Shown: positions 44,465 to 55,649, counted from the first letter of the stretch. The stretch is DNA of 64,000 nucleotides from Piliocolobus tephrosceles (GCF_002776525.5 NC_045447.1:23376172-23440171); one strand, 5' to 3'. Notes: generated by a model from the sequence alone, not told the origin. A program made the numbers and translations.

Positions 44465-45325
44465 AAGTCAAAGGCGTCCTTAAGCAACATAGAGAAAGTT
44501 TAGTGACAGCAACAGGCTAGATTTTATAAGCCGGGAAGGTCTGTCCTTCATAGTCTTATAGCCTCAAGCCTTCTATGTCAGCTCCTTTAAAATAGCCAAG
44601 GATTACATGTTAATAGGGCCATTTTAGCCAATGTTTTCCTTCTTCAGAGCTATTTCATTTGGGGCCTGTCTGGAGATGCAATCACATAGACCTGTAGATG
44701 CCCTTTGAAACTGTCCTAAAGCCTTCTCTTCAAGTTGAACAGAAATCCACTCCAGCCCAACGGAGCAGCCTATGGAAAATTCCTGACACTGTATGTTCTC
44801 ATAATTTTTGGAACACTGTAAATATTTGAGTCAGTAGATCTTAATCCATAAACACAGCTGTACTTAAAAAACCCTGATGGAGAGTTATTATAATTTAAAC
44901 AATTGGGTAACAAAACAAATCAATGTTAATCATTTTCGTTTTCTGAGGACAATGGACTCAGACTTCTCATAAAACTGACATGATGAGCTTCACAATTGCA
45001 TCCACAAATAAACTTACAAATGCTAAGATAAACCATTCTCAACTTTCTAAGAACATTGTAAAAAGAAAGGGAGGTGGGGGAGGGCCAGGGAAAAGAAGAA
45101 AAAACAAAACAATTTTGAGCAAGACCCAGACACTCATAACAGTAATGCACATGAGGCCTTCAAAGATAAACATTAAGAGGAAAAACCATTCGAGGTTTGT
45201 CTTTTCTCCGTATAAATTACATTATGAATTAACCATTATTCAAGGATTATTTTTGTTTCTATCAGAGTTACCTTCAACACTTTTGACAAACTTTCTCTTT
45301 GCTGAAATTCTCAGAATAACCAATT
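44465..45325. other. Unclassified sequence with a G-quadruplex motif
   Basis: No gene or named repeat. The 126-codon plus frame at 44980-45360 is Lys-rich from an A-rich strand and has no motif. Confidence 0.45.
45069..45090 (+). other. G-quadruplex motif
   Basis: G runs of 3, 5, 3 and 3 separated by AGGT, A and CCA. Loops are short enough for the standard motif. It is flanked by A-rich sequence on both sides. Confidence 0.75.
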
Positions 45326-45329
45326 TGTT

Positions 45330-45890
45330 CCAAGGAGGTTTATTAGGCTCTTGTGTGTGAAGCACCATGCAAGGCACTGGGAGAGAATGTGAGAAATGAA
45401 ACATAGCCACCACAAATTAACGTTTTAAATAATTGAATAAACCAATGTTTTGCAGGAGAAAAGAAAAGGAGAATGGAATCCAAAAACTCTGGAGGGCATT
45501 TCTGGCAGAAAATTTGAAGGGCCATGTTTTACAGTGAAGTTGGAGATCATTGGGGATCTTCATGGAAGAGCATACATTTGAGCTGAAGATGTAAACAAGC
45601 ATAGTCTGAGCATGGGAACAGGGAGGATTCCAGCAAAGGAAACTCAAAAGAATAATGACAGAAAACAAAGGCAGTCATTTGGTTCAAGTGCAAGTGACCA
45701 GGTAAAGGATTTCGGGGCGTGCATTTGGCAGAGCAAACCATGGGAAGCTTGAAGGACTTGGAATTTCAAACCTGGGAGTTGATAATCTCTTCTATAGCTA
45801 CTTGGAAAGGATGGACTAATTTTGATGGAGACTTGACCAGAACTGGGATATAAAAAGATTCGTCTGGCAAAGTATAGCATGAAATTAAGA
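45330..45890 (+). repeat. L2-like end and ancient unnamed repeat
   Basis: 45330-45400 resembles the antisense end of L2 ('agcaccatgcaaggcactgg'). 45545-45830 has the order 'acatttgagctgaagatgta', 'aggattccagcaaaggaaac' and 'gggaagcttgaaggacttgg', which resembles the unnamed family at 14100 and 33390. The four overlapping minus-strand frames here (60-114 codons) have no motif. Confidence 0.35.
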
Positions 45891-45893
45891 CAG

Positions 45894-47079
45894 AAAAAAC
45901 AAGAGGTGGACCTAGACATAAGATCTGAATCTATAAAAATCTGAAAAGAAAACATAGAAAATATTCTTCTGGACATTGGCCTTGGCAAAAAAAATTATAA
46001 CCAAGTTCTCGAAAGCAAACACAACACAAACAACAATAGACAAATGGGACTTAATTAAACGAAAGACCTTCTGCACAGCAAATCAACAAAGTAAATAGAC
46101 ATGTTACAGAATGAGAAAAATTATTTGCAAACTATGCACCCAATGACAGGCTAATATTCAGAATCTACAAGGAGCTCAAATAATTTGACAAGAAAAGAAC
46201 AAATAACTCTATTAAAGAGTGGGCAAAGGACATGAACAGACATTTTCAAAACAAGACATACAAGCAGCAAACCAGCATAAGAAAACATACTCAACATCAT
46301 TAATCATCAGAGAAATGCAAATTAAAACCACAATGAGATACCATCTTATACCAGTAAGAATGACTGTTAATAAAAAGTCTAAAAACCACAGATGTTAGCA
46401 AGCATACAAAGACAAGGGAATGCTTATACATTGTTGGTGGGAATGTAAAGTAGTACAACCTTTATGGAAAACAGTATAGAGATTTCTCAAAGAGCTAAAA
46501 TAGAACTACCATTCAATCTAGCAATCCCAGTACTGGGTAGATGACTAAAGGGAAATAAATAATTACATAAAAAAGATATCTGCATTTGTTTGTTTATTGC
46601 AGCACTATTTACAATAGCAAAGATATGGAATCAACAGCCTAAGTGTCCATCAGGAGAGGACTGCATAATGAAAATGCAGTACATGTACCATGAGATACTG
46701 CTCAGACATAAAAAAGAAAGAAAGCATGTCTTTTGCAGCAACATAGATGGAATTGGAGGCTATTATCCTCAGTTAAAGAACTCAGAAACAGAAAGTCAAA
46801 TACCACATGTTCTCACTCATAAGTGGGAGCTAAACAGTGAGTACACATGGACATACAGAGTGGAATAATAGACATTGAAGTATACAAAAGGGAGGAAGAT
46901 GGGAAAGTGATGAGGGTTGAAAAACCACTATTGGGTGTAATATTCACTATACAGGTGATGGGTACACTAAAACCCCAGACTTTCCCAGTACCCAATATAT
47001 GCATGTAGGAAACCTGCACATGTACCTCCTAAATATATTAAAAATAAATAAATAAAAGAAAAAAAAAACAAGAAGTGGA
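45894..47079 (+). mobile_element. 5'-truncated L1P with 17-bp target duplication
   Basis: The insertion is about 45911-47062. It starts inside late ORF2 and passes 'acattgttggtgggaatgta', 'tggaaaacagtatagagatt', 'gtttattgcagcactattta', 'ccacatgttctcactcataa' and 'ggaaacctgcacatgtacct', ending in an A-rich tail. The 17-base strings ending 'caagaggtgga' (45894-45910) and 'caagaagtgga' (47063-47079) differ at one base. Stops and indels remain throughout, so it is dead; the 92-codon frame at 46590-46868 is an ORF2 shadow. L1PB/PA-like. Confidence 0.9.
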
Positions 47080-47750
47080 GAGACCTAGGTAAGGCAAGAA
47101 GAGTTTGACTCATGACCACAACAAATGGATGAAGAGAAAAAAAACTGGTATGAGAGATATTCAAAGGATAAAAATCAGAATAATTTTCTGAAAGATTGGA
47201 TATGGAGAAAGTTAGATTTTATGAACCAATAGAGACAAAAGATTTGCATTGTAAGAGGCCTTTAGGATTAAAACATTTGGTGCTGGACTTTAATCCAAAA
47301 CACTATTGAGGCTCCAGGTTATTCTCTTTCTATACATAAGAGAAAAAACTTGATGTTCCCTGAGGTTTTAATGAATGTTCCTTCTCATCCTTCCACTTAT
47401 CTCCATTTTCTCTAGGACTATATAGTGCAAATTCCACAAGCATGCCTACATAGGGGTTCACAATGGACTGAGAGTCCAGTTTCTTCTCTCATTTATGTGT
47501 TTCCTGTGTTCACCTTAGTCAGTCTATGGAGAGAATACACGAATGATTCTTCTTGTCCTTCCTTTTAGAAGACATAACAGGCACATACAAACACAGACAT
47601 ACACACAAACACCCATATGACTAACCTTGGGTCATATATTTAGGGGCAAAATGGGAATCAAGCATTGGCATGAATGGTAGGGATGAGGAAGATAGGAGAT
47701 AAAAGTTGGAGATGGGAAGGGATCAGAGAGGAAGAGGTTTAGATGGAAAA
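47080..47750. other. Unclassified spacer
   Basis: No gene or named repeat; a CA-rich low-complexity patch at about 47580-47620. Confidence 0.5.
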
Positions 47751-47751
47751 G

Positions 47752-47870
47752 GGACCTCGGTTCTTCTCCCAGTGTTATCACTAAGCAGCTGAGTGACTGG
47801 ATGAATCACTTCAGCTTTCTGAGTCTCAGCCTTCTGACATCAGTATGCTTTGCAAATGAGAATTCACAGA
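47752..47870 (+). repeat. MIR SINE fragment
   Basis: 'cagtgttatcactaagcagc', 'tgagtgactggatgaatcac', 'ttcagctttctgagtctcag' match the MIR core. Confidence 0.65.
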
Positions 47871-48029
47871 ATGCATATATTTATTTGTAATATTGCTATT
47901 TAATTTTGACATTCTGTCTGTGGAGCTTCTGATGTGTATTCCTGATCTAACATATACATTACTTTATGAGACAAGTTCTATGATTATCCAAATTGAAAAG
48001 CAAGGAAGGGAGTCAAAGTTTTAAAACTT

Positions 48030-48215
48030 TCACTCAGCATATACTAGGAGCTCGATGCATTTTGTATACTGCCTCATGTGATTATCATAGTACCCCATTT
48101 AACAGATGAGAACACTAAGAATTAGGAACGTGAAGTTCCTATTTTCCGTAATACATTTAGAGCAAGCTGGGTGAGAAATGAACAAAGTGCAAAACTTCAG
48201 TGCATTTTTCTGGAT
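48030..48215 (-). repeat. MIR SINE
   Basis: 'actaggagctcgatgcattt', 'tgattatcatagtaccccat', 'ttaacagatgagaacactaa' in complement MIR order. Confidence 0.65.
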
Positions 48216-48334
48216 CAACTACTCTTCACAGAGCACATTTAACTTTACATTTATTAAGAAGTTGCTTTGTACAAGGTTCTACTAAACACTAGATCCATAA
48301 ACACAACTATATCACTAGGTTAGAGTCTAACTTT

Positions 48335-48755
48335 CTTTACCCACTTTGTAAAGTCTTGCACAGTCTGTCCCTTACTTACCTGTCCTGCCTGAACTCCCAT
48401 TATTCCCCCTATTCCCACTCTGACATTTCCTGAAAGCATAGCAGAAGTCCCTCTGGTGTTCTCTTCCATTACAACAATATTGGGCTTTATCACATTATTT
48501 TCTCCCTCTAGAAGAAGCTTTAAAAAAAAAAAAAAATCTGGCTAAAATCTACTCATTATTCATCTTTCAGTTTAGATGTAACCTCACAAAAAATTCCATC
48601 CTGACTTCCCCAACCAACCAAGATCCCCAAGTAAAAATCTTTCTGTGCTCCTCTTTCACAGTGCTTGGGACATCCTAATTTTTTGAAATTGTTTATTACC
48701 TTCTGGCGTTCCCTTTTGATTATAATTTCATTGGAGCAGCAAACGATGACCCACT
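48335..48755 (+). mobile_element. L2 LINE 3' fragment
   Basis: 'cctgtcctgcctgaactccc', 'tctggtgttctcttccatta', 'aaattccatcctgacttccc' and 'gtgcttgggacatcctaatt' are in L2 3' order. An A run at about 48521-48536 interrupts it. Confidence 0.65.
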
Positions 48756-48762
48756 CTTCCTG

Positions 48763-48955
48763 CTTCCCTCCCTCCCTTTCTCTCTCCCTCCCTCCCTCCT
48801 TTTCTCCTTCCCCTTCCTCCCCCTCCTCCTCCCTCCCTCCCTCCCTCCCTTCCTTCCTTCCTTCCTTCCTTCCTTCCTTCCTTCCTTCCTTCCTNNNNNN
48901 NNNNCCTTCCTTCCTTCCTTCCTTCCTTCCTTCCTTCCTTCCTTCCTTCCTTCCT
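48763..48955. repeat. Polypyrimidine tract, (CCCT)n then (CCTT)n
   Basis: All called bases are C or T over 193 positions: a CCCT/CCT block to about 48850, then pure CCTT to the end. CCCT repeats at 48829-48849 give a G-quadruplex motif on the minus strand. Ten N bases break the CCTT part. The 101-codon frame here is an artefact. Confidence 0.97.
48895..48904. other. 10-base assembly gap in the CCTT array
   Basis: Ten N characters inside a pure CCTT run; array length unknown. Confidence 0.98.
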
Positions 48956-48959
48956 GTGT

Positions 48960-50230
48960 TAGTGCAATAGCAGATTCACAAAAATATTTTTTGACTATCC
49001 AAATAACAGATTCAATATTCAGTACTAAGTTTGACTAAAGGCAAAAGACTGAGGCAAGATTTTATAGGTGATGGCAAGATGAGGAAGCAGTAAAGTTTCC
49101 TGGAAAAGATGTTAAAATTGGATGTACAAACAGGGATCAAAGAGTCATAGTGCAGCTGATCAAGCTATGAATAACTATAACTCTTGATAAGATGCATAAT
49201 CAATATAAGGCCTTGTGTGTAGATTCTTGTTTCCTTAATTCCACATAAGTGTTGAAACCAGGTCTTAGCTTCTGTCTTCATGTCTGCCTTTCTGCTACCT
49301 CTTACACCCAGTAATATTCTAATGGGAATCTGAAAATAGAGTATCACTACAAGGTAGACTATGTGTCCAGAGTGAAGCCAGAGTAGACAATTGCATCTTA
49401 ACCTTAGCCTCAACTGGGACTTCACTGTCCAGAGAATAAGCATGTTAGAAAGGCTGAGTACAGGACATGGCAAGCATGGCCTAGAGCTTACAGAAGGAAG
49501 AGGGGTCAGATGTTGTCAGAGTGTCATAACCTGCCCAGAAGAATGTCTCAGAGACCCAGCCAGAGGCTTTGTGGCCAACCCACACTCCCCATCCAATTCT
49601 GGAAGCCCTGGTTCTAAACTCGTTTCAATTTGTGGAAGCTTTGTTCCCTCCTCCCGTAGACCTGGCAGTGCTTCACCTGAGGAAGGAAACGATTCAGAAG
49701 CTATAAACCATTTCATCCCTCAAATATGAAACTAATCCGTGTCACTCAAGCCCAAACCTTTTCCCACCACTGAGATTAAAGAGGACTCTCTGGATCCGCC
49801 CCTGCCCTCTGGGCACTGCCTTTCTTCATTGCTCTGCTTCATTGCCTCTCCATCTGCTCACATAACATAAGAAAACTCTACCTTTTCTCCCTACTCATGG
49901 ACTCAGAATTATTCTTTTTTGGCTGGCGAGCTGTGGTCTGGGCAACTAAATGAAGCTTCCATCTTCATTGTGAGACAGCATACTAAATTCATGCAGTGTT
50001 AATGGGGTTAATTTATAAGATAATAATAAGATAAATTTATTTCTTGTCAAGTTTAGTTTGGGGAAGAAGGAAAATCACTTGTTAAAGTTTGTCTTTTTCT
50101 GGGAAACTGTGTTCATTTTCTTCTGATTTATTATTTTGTCCAATACAGGCATGTATAAGAAGTAAAAAAAAAAAATGTACAATAGGACAAGTCTAGTGAT
50201 AACACAAAAGCATGGAAGGGAGAATGGATC
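48960..50230. other. Unclassified sequence, no gene
   Basis: No named repeat. 49390-49830 is somewhat richer in GC and has overlapping frames on both strands (49391-49729 plus, 112 codons; 49516-49716 minus) without motifs. Confidence 0.45.
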
Positions 50231-50234
50231 TATG

Positions 50235-50560
50235 TAGCACAATTAGCATGGTCCTAGTTTAAGAGTCAGAAGGAAATTTGGGCCATTCCTTACCTCTTGT
50301 GTATTCAGTTTCTTTCCAATTGTATAATATGAAAGTTGAATTCTCAGAAATCTAAATTCACTCAGCACTTACATATATTGGTTTTATTTTTCCCAGCACT
50401 TATCAACTGAATAATCTTGGGAAAATTGCCTTATTTATCAGTTTCCATTTCTTCATTCATAAAATAGGTATGTTAAGAATGAAAAATAAATTAGTCAACC
50501 TATGTGAGGAGCTTAGCACACTTGTTAGGTATTAAATAAAGTGTAATTCTTGGTAGTTTA
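50235..50560 (+). repeat. MIR SINE, interrupted
   Basis: Left piece 'agcatggtcctagtttaaga' 'gtcagaaggaaatttgggcc'; right piece 'tcaactgaataatcttggga', 'tcagtttccatttcttcatt', 'cataaaataggtatgttaag' and 'gagcttagcacacttgttag'. About 70 unrelated bases lie between, unless two copies are present. Confidence 0.6.
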
Positions 50561-50569
50561 GTGGTGTGA

Positions 50570-50790
50570 TGGGTACTGGTGCTGTCAATTATTGTGGTGG
50601 TGACGTGACAGTCATTTAGTTTTGGTTCTGGATTTGATGGTGCTGGTGACAATAGTCATAATGATGGTGCAAGTTGTACTCATCATGGTGACCATGTTTG
50701 CGTTAGTGTTGAGTTTCTGGTCTTGGTGGTGACGGTGAGACAATGGTGATAATGGTGAGGTAATAATGACCGTGATGACGGTGTTGCCTA
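50570..50790 (+). repeat. Degenerate GGT/GAT trinucleotide-like repeat
   Basis: About 220 bases rich in 'ggtggtga', 'gatggtg', 'aatggtgataatgg' strings. It is an old, substituted repeat with no clean unit left. The minus frame 50612-50800 (Thr/Ile/Met-rich) is its translation. Confidence 0.75.
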
Positions 50791-51795
50791 AAAGAGGCAA
50801 TCAACGCACAAAAGATGAATTTATTTACACTCCATCATAGCCAACACTTCTGCTGGCTCTGCCACTAGGTTGGATCTCAAATAGAATACTTCAGAATTTT
50901 CCATGAAACCTCCTACTCCCTTCTCCAGAAGATGTAAATTAGGTGCTCAAAATGTTTAGAAAATAATCGAGGCTCCTTTGAGTAAGTGGATATCTATGAA
51001 GTGAGGAATTCCTTCATTGGTCCTGTCAACTGCACCCAGCTCTGGACTGGGATATTAAGATATCTACAAAAATAATAGAGAAAGCACTAACTGAGGAAAC
51101 TAAATCAGTAAGCACTACTGATTAATGTCAACTTAATGTCTACTCTTTAAGATTAAGGGCAGGCTAAGCAAAATCAATATCATGTATGAAAGTATAAAAA
51201 GATGAAACAGTATAGCATATTGTGGGAAAGATCAAGACCTAGCGGCAGGAGCACAAGAAAGATGAAGGAGCAATAGGTGGGACTAAAGAAGTTGATTGTG
51301 GCCAATCACAGGTGGTCTTGCAAGTCAGGCAAAGGAACACTCATTATCTTCTTGACAGCAAGCAGGCACCTTGAAGGAGGGGAATCTGATCTTCATATTT
51401 TCAGAACATTATATCATCTGCACTGTGGAAAAGGGGTTAGTAGGATGGAAATGGAAAACAACAAGACCAACATATCATAGTGGTTCAGATGAAAAATGAT
51501 GCTGTCCAAACTGGTAAGAGATCATGACAGGAGATTGGAGAGATATTTTGGAACTGCAACTAAAAGACTTTATTAAAAAAAAAAAAAAAAAGATGAAAGT
51601 AGAATGGTGGGTAAAAAATAAGAGAAAAGGAGTAACAAACAAATTGCCTCTGTTTCTATTTGAGGCTTCTGCTGGAATTAATGAAAAGACAGTTGAGGAG
51701 TACTGTGATGTAAGATAAATGGAACAAAAACCTGGAAAAGTTCGCAATGGCCAAAGCTGCACAATTTGAGGGAAAAAAAAGAGAAACAGGTTATG
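50791..51795. other. Unclassified sequence, possibly old repeat
   Basis: 51280-51540 has loose similarity to the unnamed family noted at 14100. An A run at 51574-51590 may be the tail of a lost retroelement. No gene. Confidence 0.4.
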
Positions 51796-51799
51796 TATA

Positions 51800-52430
51800 G
51801 TCTTACAGTATCTCCCCCAAGATATTTACTCAGTATGGTGGAGATGAGGAGGAGATTTGAAACTTTATAGTGGAAAAACCCAGAAGAGAAACCACTTTCA
51901 CCAAGTGATCCAAGAGTACATCTCTAATAATAAGACACATAAACATCATAAATCCAGTGATCTGATGCACTAGGAATGGTAGAATGTCTTTTCTGTGGTA
52001 TTCTTGCCAAAAATACAAAGCCTTATTATAATCACATGAAAACACTAGTCAAATTGAGGGATATTCTCCAAAATAACTTACCGATACTCTTCAAAAGTCT
52101 CAAGATCATGAAAGACAAAAAAGGAGAGAAGAACTATTATAGTCTTTAGGAAACTAAGGAGAAACAAAAACTAAATGTAATGTGGAACCCTGTATAGGAT
52201 TCTGAAACATAAAGGGAACATTAATGGAAAAACTGGTGAAATTTCAGTAAAGTCCTTAGCTTCGTTATTAGTATTGTACCAAAGTGAATTTCCTAGTTCT
52301 GATCTTTGCACTATGGTTATGCAAGATGTTAATATTAGAGGAGGTTAGATAAAACATATATGGAAATTCTGTTCTATTTTTGCAATTTTTCTTCACTGAG
52401 ACTACTGTAAGTAGTTCAAAATAAAGGTTT
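51800..52430 (+). mobile_element. L1M 3' UTR and 3' end
   Basis: 'aaaccactttcaccaagtga', 'atttgagggatattctcc'-type wording, 'gatactcttcaaaagtctca', 'agatcatgaaagacaaaaaa', 'cattaatggaaaaactggtg', 'ttagtattgtaccaaagtga' and 'tcaaaataaaggttt' stand in the order of an L1M 3' UTR. Confidence 0.6.
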
Positions 52431-52639
52431 TTGGTTTTTTGTTTTGTCTTTTAGTGGACAGTGCACTGACTGTTTATTCTGGTTTCAATGTCGTGCTTTT
52501 CTACTCACTGTTTGACTTGCAATTATTTGGCTTCTCTGTCTCTTCCTCCAGTCTCTCTATAGGGATGACAATATCTTACCTCTGTATAGGTAGTAGTCTG
52601 TGTCAAGTGGTTCATGCACTAAGGAATGTATGCAGCACT

Positions 52640-52865
52640 GTTCAGTTTGGTATAATATTGAATTCAAGTCTAGCCTCTTACTTGCTAGCTATGAGACCCT
52701 AGCAAAGCTGTGTAATTGCTCTAATTTTTTCCCATCATTAGAAGGAAACTAATAATTGTATTTAGTTTATAGGGTTATCATGAGGCTTAAATGACATAAC
52801 AAACAGAGAATGCTTCTTCCAATACCTTGTACATGGGAAAAGTCTAAAATAGCAATTATTAGTAT
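52640..52865 (+). repeat. MIR SINE
   Basis: 'cttacttgctagctatgaga', 'ccctagcaaagctgtgtaat', 'ataattgtatttagtttata', 'gggttatcatgaggcttaaa', 'tgacataac' in plus MIR order. Confidence 0.75.
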
Positions 52866-52869
52866 TTTC

Positions 52870-53855
52870 CAAATTTATGCATCTAAAACAAGAAAAGGAA
52901 TACTGAATCATGCCTATACACAGTCTAAAATGGCAATTTTGCTGAATTGTGTTTAAAGAAGACAGCTTGTCTGTAGTCAGGCATTGTTGACCAAATGAGG
53001 TTTTGGGGTAGATGGTAGAGTTAGGAGTTTCTGTGCTAATCAGATTGGCTGTAGGGACTGCTCATATTTTCTTCTCCTAGGCCCTTTGCCGTCATCACCC
53101 GCATCCCTCCCTGGCACACCCTAACGTTATACATTTTGAGTAGAAAACAACCTCAGACAAGGTACTGTGTCCAAACGTGGTTAAGAAGTTAAATTTAGAA
53201 CAGACGGACAGCCTGACTTCATTTGGCTGCTGAGCTCCAAGTCTCACATCCAAACCACAGTGGTTCTCTATGCATTCCTGAAATCAAGGGGTGGAGAAGG
53301 AAGAGTGTTTAAGAAACTCCTACCTTGCATGTCTGTTCTCCTTCTGCAAGCAGTTGTGCCCAGGGGCCTGGGAGCTGAGTTCATTGCTCTCTGTATTGTG
53401 CTAGTCCTAGAAGAGCAGCCCTAGGGTGGGCAAAGGTAGTGGTCAAGTTTCTGAACCAAAGGGCGAAGGCCAGCCTGACAGCAAGGCTAGAGAGTCTATC
53501 CTTCCAACCTCAATGTGGATCAGGACTTGTCCATCCACAAGCCCATGGCCACTGCCCTAGTCCAGCTCACAGCATCTCTGCAGGAATTACCACAGAAGCC
53601 TCTTTGCAGGCCTTCCAAGGTTCGGTTTCTCTTCCTTCTCTCTGAATCCCACCAGTGGCAGTGCCAAGAAGTGGTTTTGGGAGAGCCCCCAGAATACCTC
53701 ATCACTCCATTCGGAGCCAACCTCACAAATAATCCCCAAATCAATATGCAATCTAAATAAAAGCAATGTCAACACACAAATCTAAATCCAACCAGCTCGT
53801 TAGCTGGTGTGCCTGCTCTGTGCAAATACACACATCATCACTATTTCTCACTTTA
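52870..53855. other. Unclassified, GC-richer repeat-free block
   Basis: 53040-53720 is richer in GC with no recognised repeat. Overlapping frames on both strands (53439-53645, 53515-53760, 53520-53744) show no motif. Confidence 0.45.
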
Positions 53856-53859
53856 CAAG

Positions 53860-54185
53860 TAAACCTGATCACAACTCCCTTCTGGTTCAGTGCCTCAGGA
53901 TTCAGTCCTGCCTCTGCAACTTGCCATTTAGGGCTCTCCATGCACATGCCTGTTTTAACTCTCTCTTCTCGCTGAGCCTTCACTCTTGTAGGAGTTTCTG
54001 ACTCCACTCCTAACTCTGATGCCCAGTGCTCCAAGTGCATAGCACTATTTTTGCTTCTTATGCATAATTTGTTCTCCAGTTTTTATCTTTTATATGTTTT
54101 CATCCCTCTTCCTGGAATGCCCTTCCCCAGTTTATGACTAGATTCATGGCTCAGAGTTCAAAATCTCCACACAGAATCCGTTTGT
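53860..54185 (+). mobile_element. Possible L2 LINE fragment
   Basis: 'cttgccatttagggctctcc', 'tcatccctcttcctggaatg', 'cccttccccagtttatgact' and 'tggctcagagttcaaaatct' fit L2 3' wording with gaps. Confidence 0.5.
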
Positions 54186-54204
54186 AGATATCAAAGAAAG
54201 TTCT

Positions 54205-54508
54205 GTTTTTTTTTTTTTTTTTTTTCCTGAAATGGAGTCTTGTTCTGTCGTCCAGGATGAAGTGCAATGGCTTGATATCAGCTTATTGCAACCTCCACCT
54301 CCCGGGTTCAAGCCATTCTCCTGCCTCAGCCTCCCGAGGAACTGGAATTATAGGCGCCCACAACGGTGCCTGGCTAATTTTTGTATTCTTAGTAGAGATG
54401 GGGTTTCACCATGTTAGCCAGGCTGGTTTCCAACTCCGGGCCTCAAGTGATCTGCCCACCTCGGACTCCCAAAGTGCTGGGATTACAGGCGTGAGCCACT
54501 GCGCCCAG
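54205..54508 (-). mobile_element. Alu SINE, member of a tandem pair (AluS-like)
   Basis: Complete antisense Alu: T run 54206-54226, 'gaaatggagtcttgttctgt', 'cctcccgggttcaagccatt', 'ggggtttcaccatgttagcc', 'caggcgtgagccactgcgcc'. It sits in the A tail of the next Alu and shares its outer target duplication. Confidence 0.93.
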
Positions 54509-54825
54509 TTTTTTGTTTTTCTTTCTTTCTTTCTTTCTTTTTTTAACACGGAGTTTCACTCTTGTTACCAAGTCTGGAGTGCAATGGCGTGATCTCAGCT
54601 CATAACAACCTCCACTTCCCAGTTTCAAGTGATTCTCCTGCCCCAACCTCCCAATAACTGGGATTACAGGCATGCGCCACCACGCCCAAGTAATTTTGTA
54701 TTTTTAGTAGAGATGAGTTTTCTCCATGTTGGTCAGGTTGGTGTTGAACTCCCAATCTCAGGTAATCCACCCACCTCCACCTCCCAAAGTGCTGGAATTA
54801 CAGGCATGAGCCACCGTGCCCAGCC
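54509..54825 (-). mobile_element. Alu SINE, member of a tandem pair
   Basis: Antisense Alu with a T-rich tail containing five CTTT units (54509-54545), then 'acggagtttcactcttgtta', 'ttcaagtgattctcctgccc', 'gcatgagccaccgtgcccag'. The 13-base string 'caaagaaagttct' lies right after it (54826-54838) and also right before the pair (54192-54204). Frames of 60-111 codons across the pair are Alu translations. Confidence 0.93.
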
Positions 54826-54904
54826 CAAAGAAAGTTCTTAGAAATTATCTGGTCTAAACATATGATTCATAAGTGTCTTCATCAAGAGAATACTGATAAT
54901 AGGA

Positions 54905-55130
54905 AATTAGTACTTCATCAGACCCTAGACACCATGCTAATCACTTCCCATGCATCAACTCACTGAATACTCGTAAAAAACCCTGTAGGGAATGAAGTTA
55001 TGTTGTTCCCATTTTATAACCAGAGTAACTGAGGTTTAGTGAGGTTAATTAACTTGTAAAGGGCATACATACAGAAAGGAAGTGCTTAGGATATAAACTC
55101 AGCACCAGAGACTTTGTATACCTCTTATGA
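54905..55130 (-). repeat. MIR SINE
   Basis: 'acaccatgctaatcacttcc', 'catgcatcaactcactgaat', 'ttgttcccattttataacca', 'gagtaactgaggtttagtga' in complement MIR order. Confidence 0.8.
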
Positions 55131-55499
55131 AATGTACTATATTGCTTCCGATCAATGCCTTGACCCCTGCATTTACAGTTGGGGTAAATGAATCCAAAAG
55201 AAGAAGTTTTTTTTCAAAAATATGCAGTGAGCTTATAAAGAGAGAGAATGAAATCCAAGTTCTCTACTTCTCAGCCTATAGGCATCCTACTTGACAGTTT
55301 CTGGAAGGAAAGGAAACCAACAAATAGCTCACTAAGCATTCGCTTTACTTCATTATTATTTATGTAACTGGGTGCTCCATATAGAAGAGAGCTTGAAGAA
55401 GGAAAGGCAGTCACCTGGTATCCGTTTAGAATTCATGCCTGTGAAGATCCTATTAAGCCATTCCATGAGCTGTAGTTCAAAGAAACATGGTGGAAAATT
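55131..55499. other. Unclassified spacer
   Basis: No gene or named repeat. Opposite-strand frames at 55356-55575 have no motif. Confidence 0.5.
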
Positions 55500-55645
55500 C
55501 ATTTCCTTGAGCTTCTGGCCTTCATATGTGAAATGGGAAAGCAATGCCCTCTTGCAGGGTTGCTGTGAGTACTAACTGAAATATTGCACATTAAGCCCGT
55601 AGCATGAACCCTAAGAAGCATTCAGTAAATAGCAGCTGCCAGCCC
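55500..55645 (+). repeat. MIR SINE, 3' half
   Basis: 'atgtgaaatgggaaagcaat', 'cttgcagggttgctgtgagt', 'actaactgaaatattgcaca', 'aagcattcagtaaatagcag' in plus MIR order. Confidence 0.75.
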
Positions 55646-55649
55646 ATAG

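Noticed and set aside
44980..45360. 126-codon Lys-rich frame
   Set aside because: Arises from A-rich sequence; no motif and no gene structure.
48665..48970. Pro/Ser/Leu/Phe-rich 101-codon frame
   Set aside because: Translation of the CCCT/CCTT tract across a gap.
49391..49729. 112-codon plus-strand frame as a gene
   Set aside because: No motif, an overlapping frame on the other strand, no exon signals; ordinary for GC-richer DNA.
54232..54841. Frames of 60-111 codons
   Set aside because: They are translations of the tandem Alu pair.
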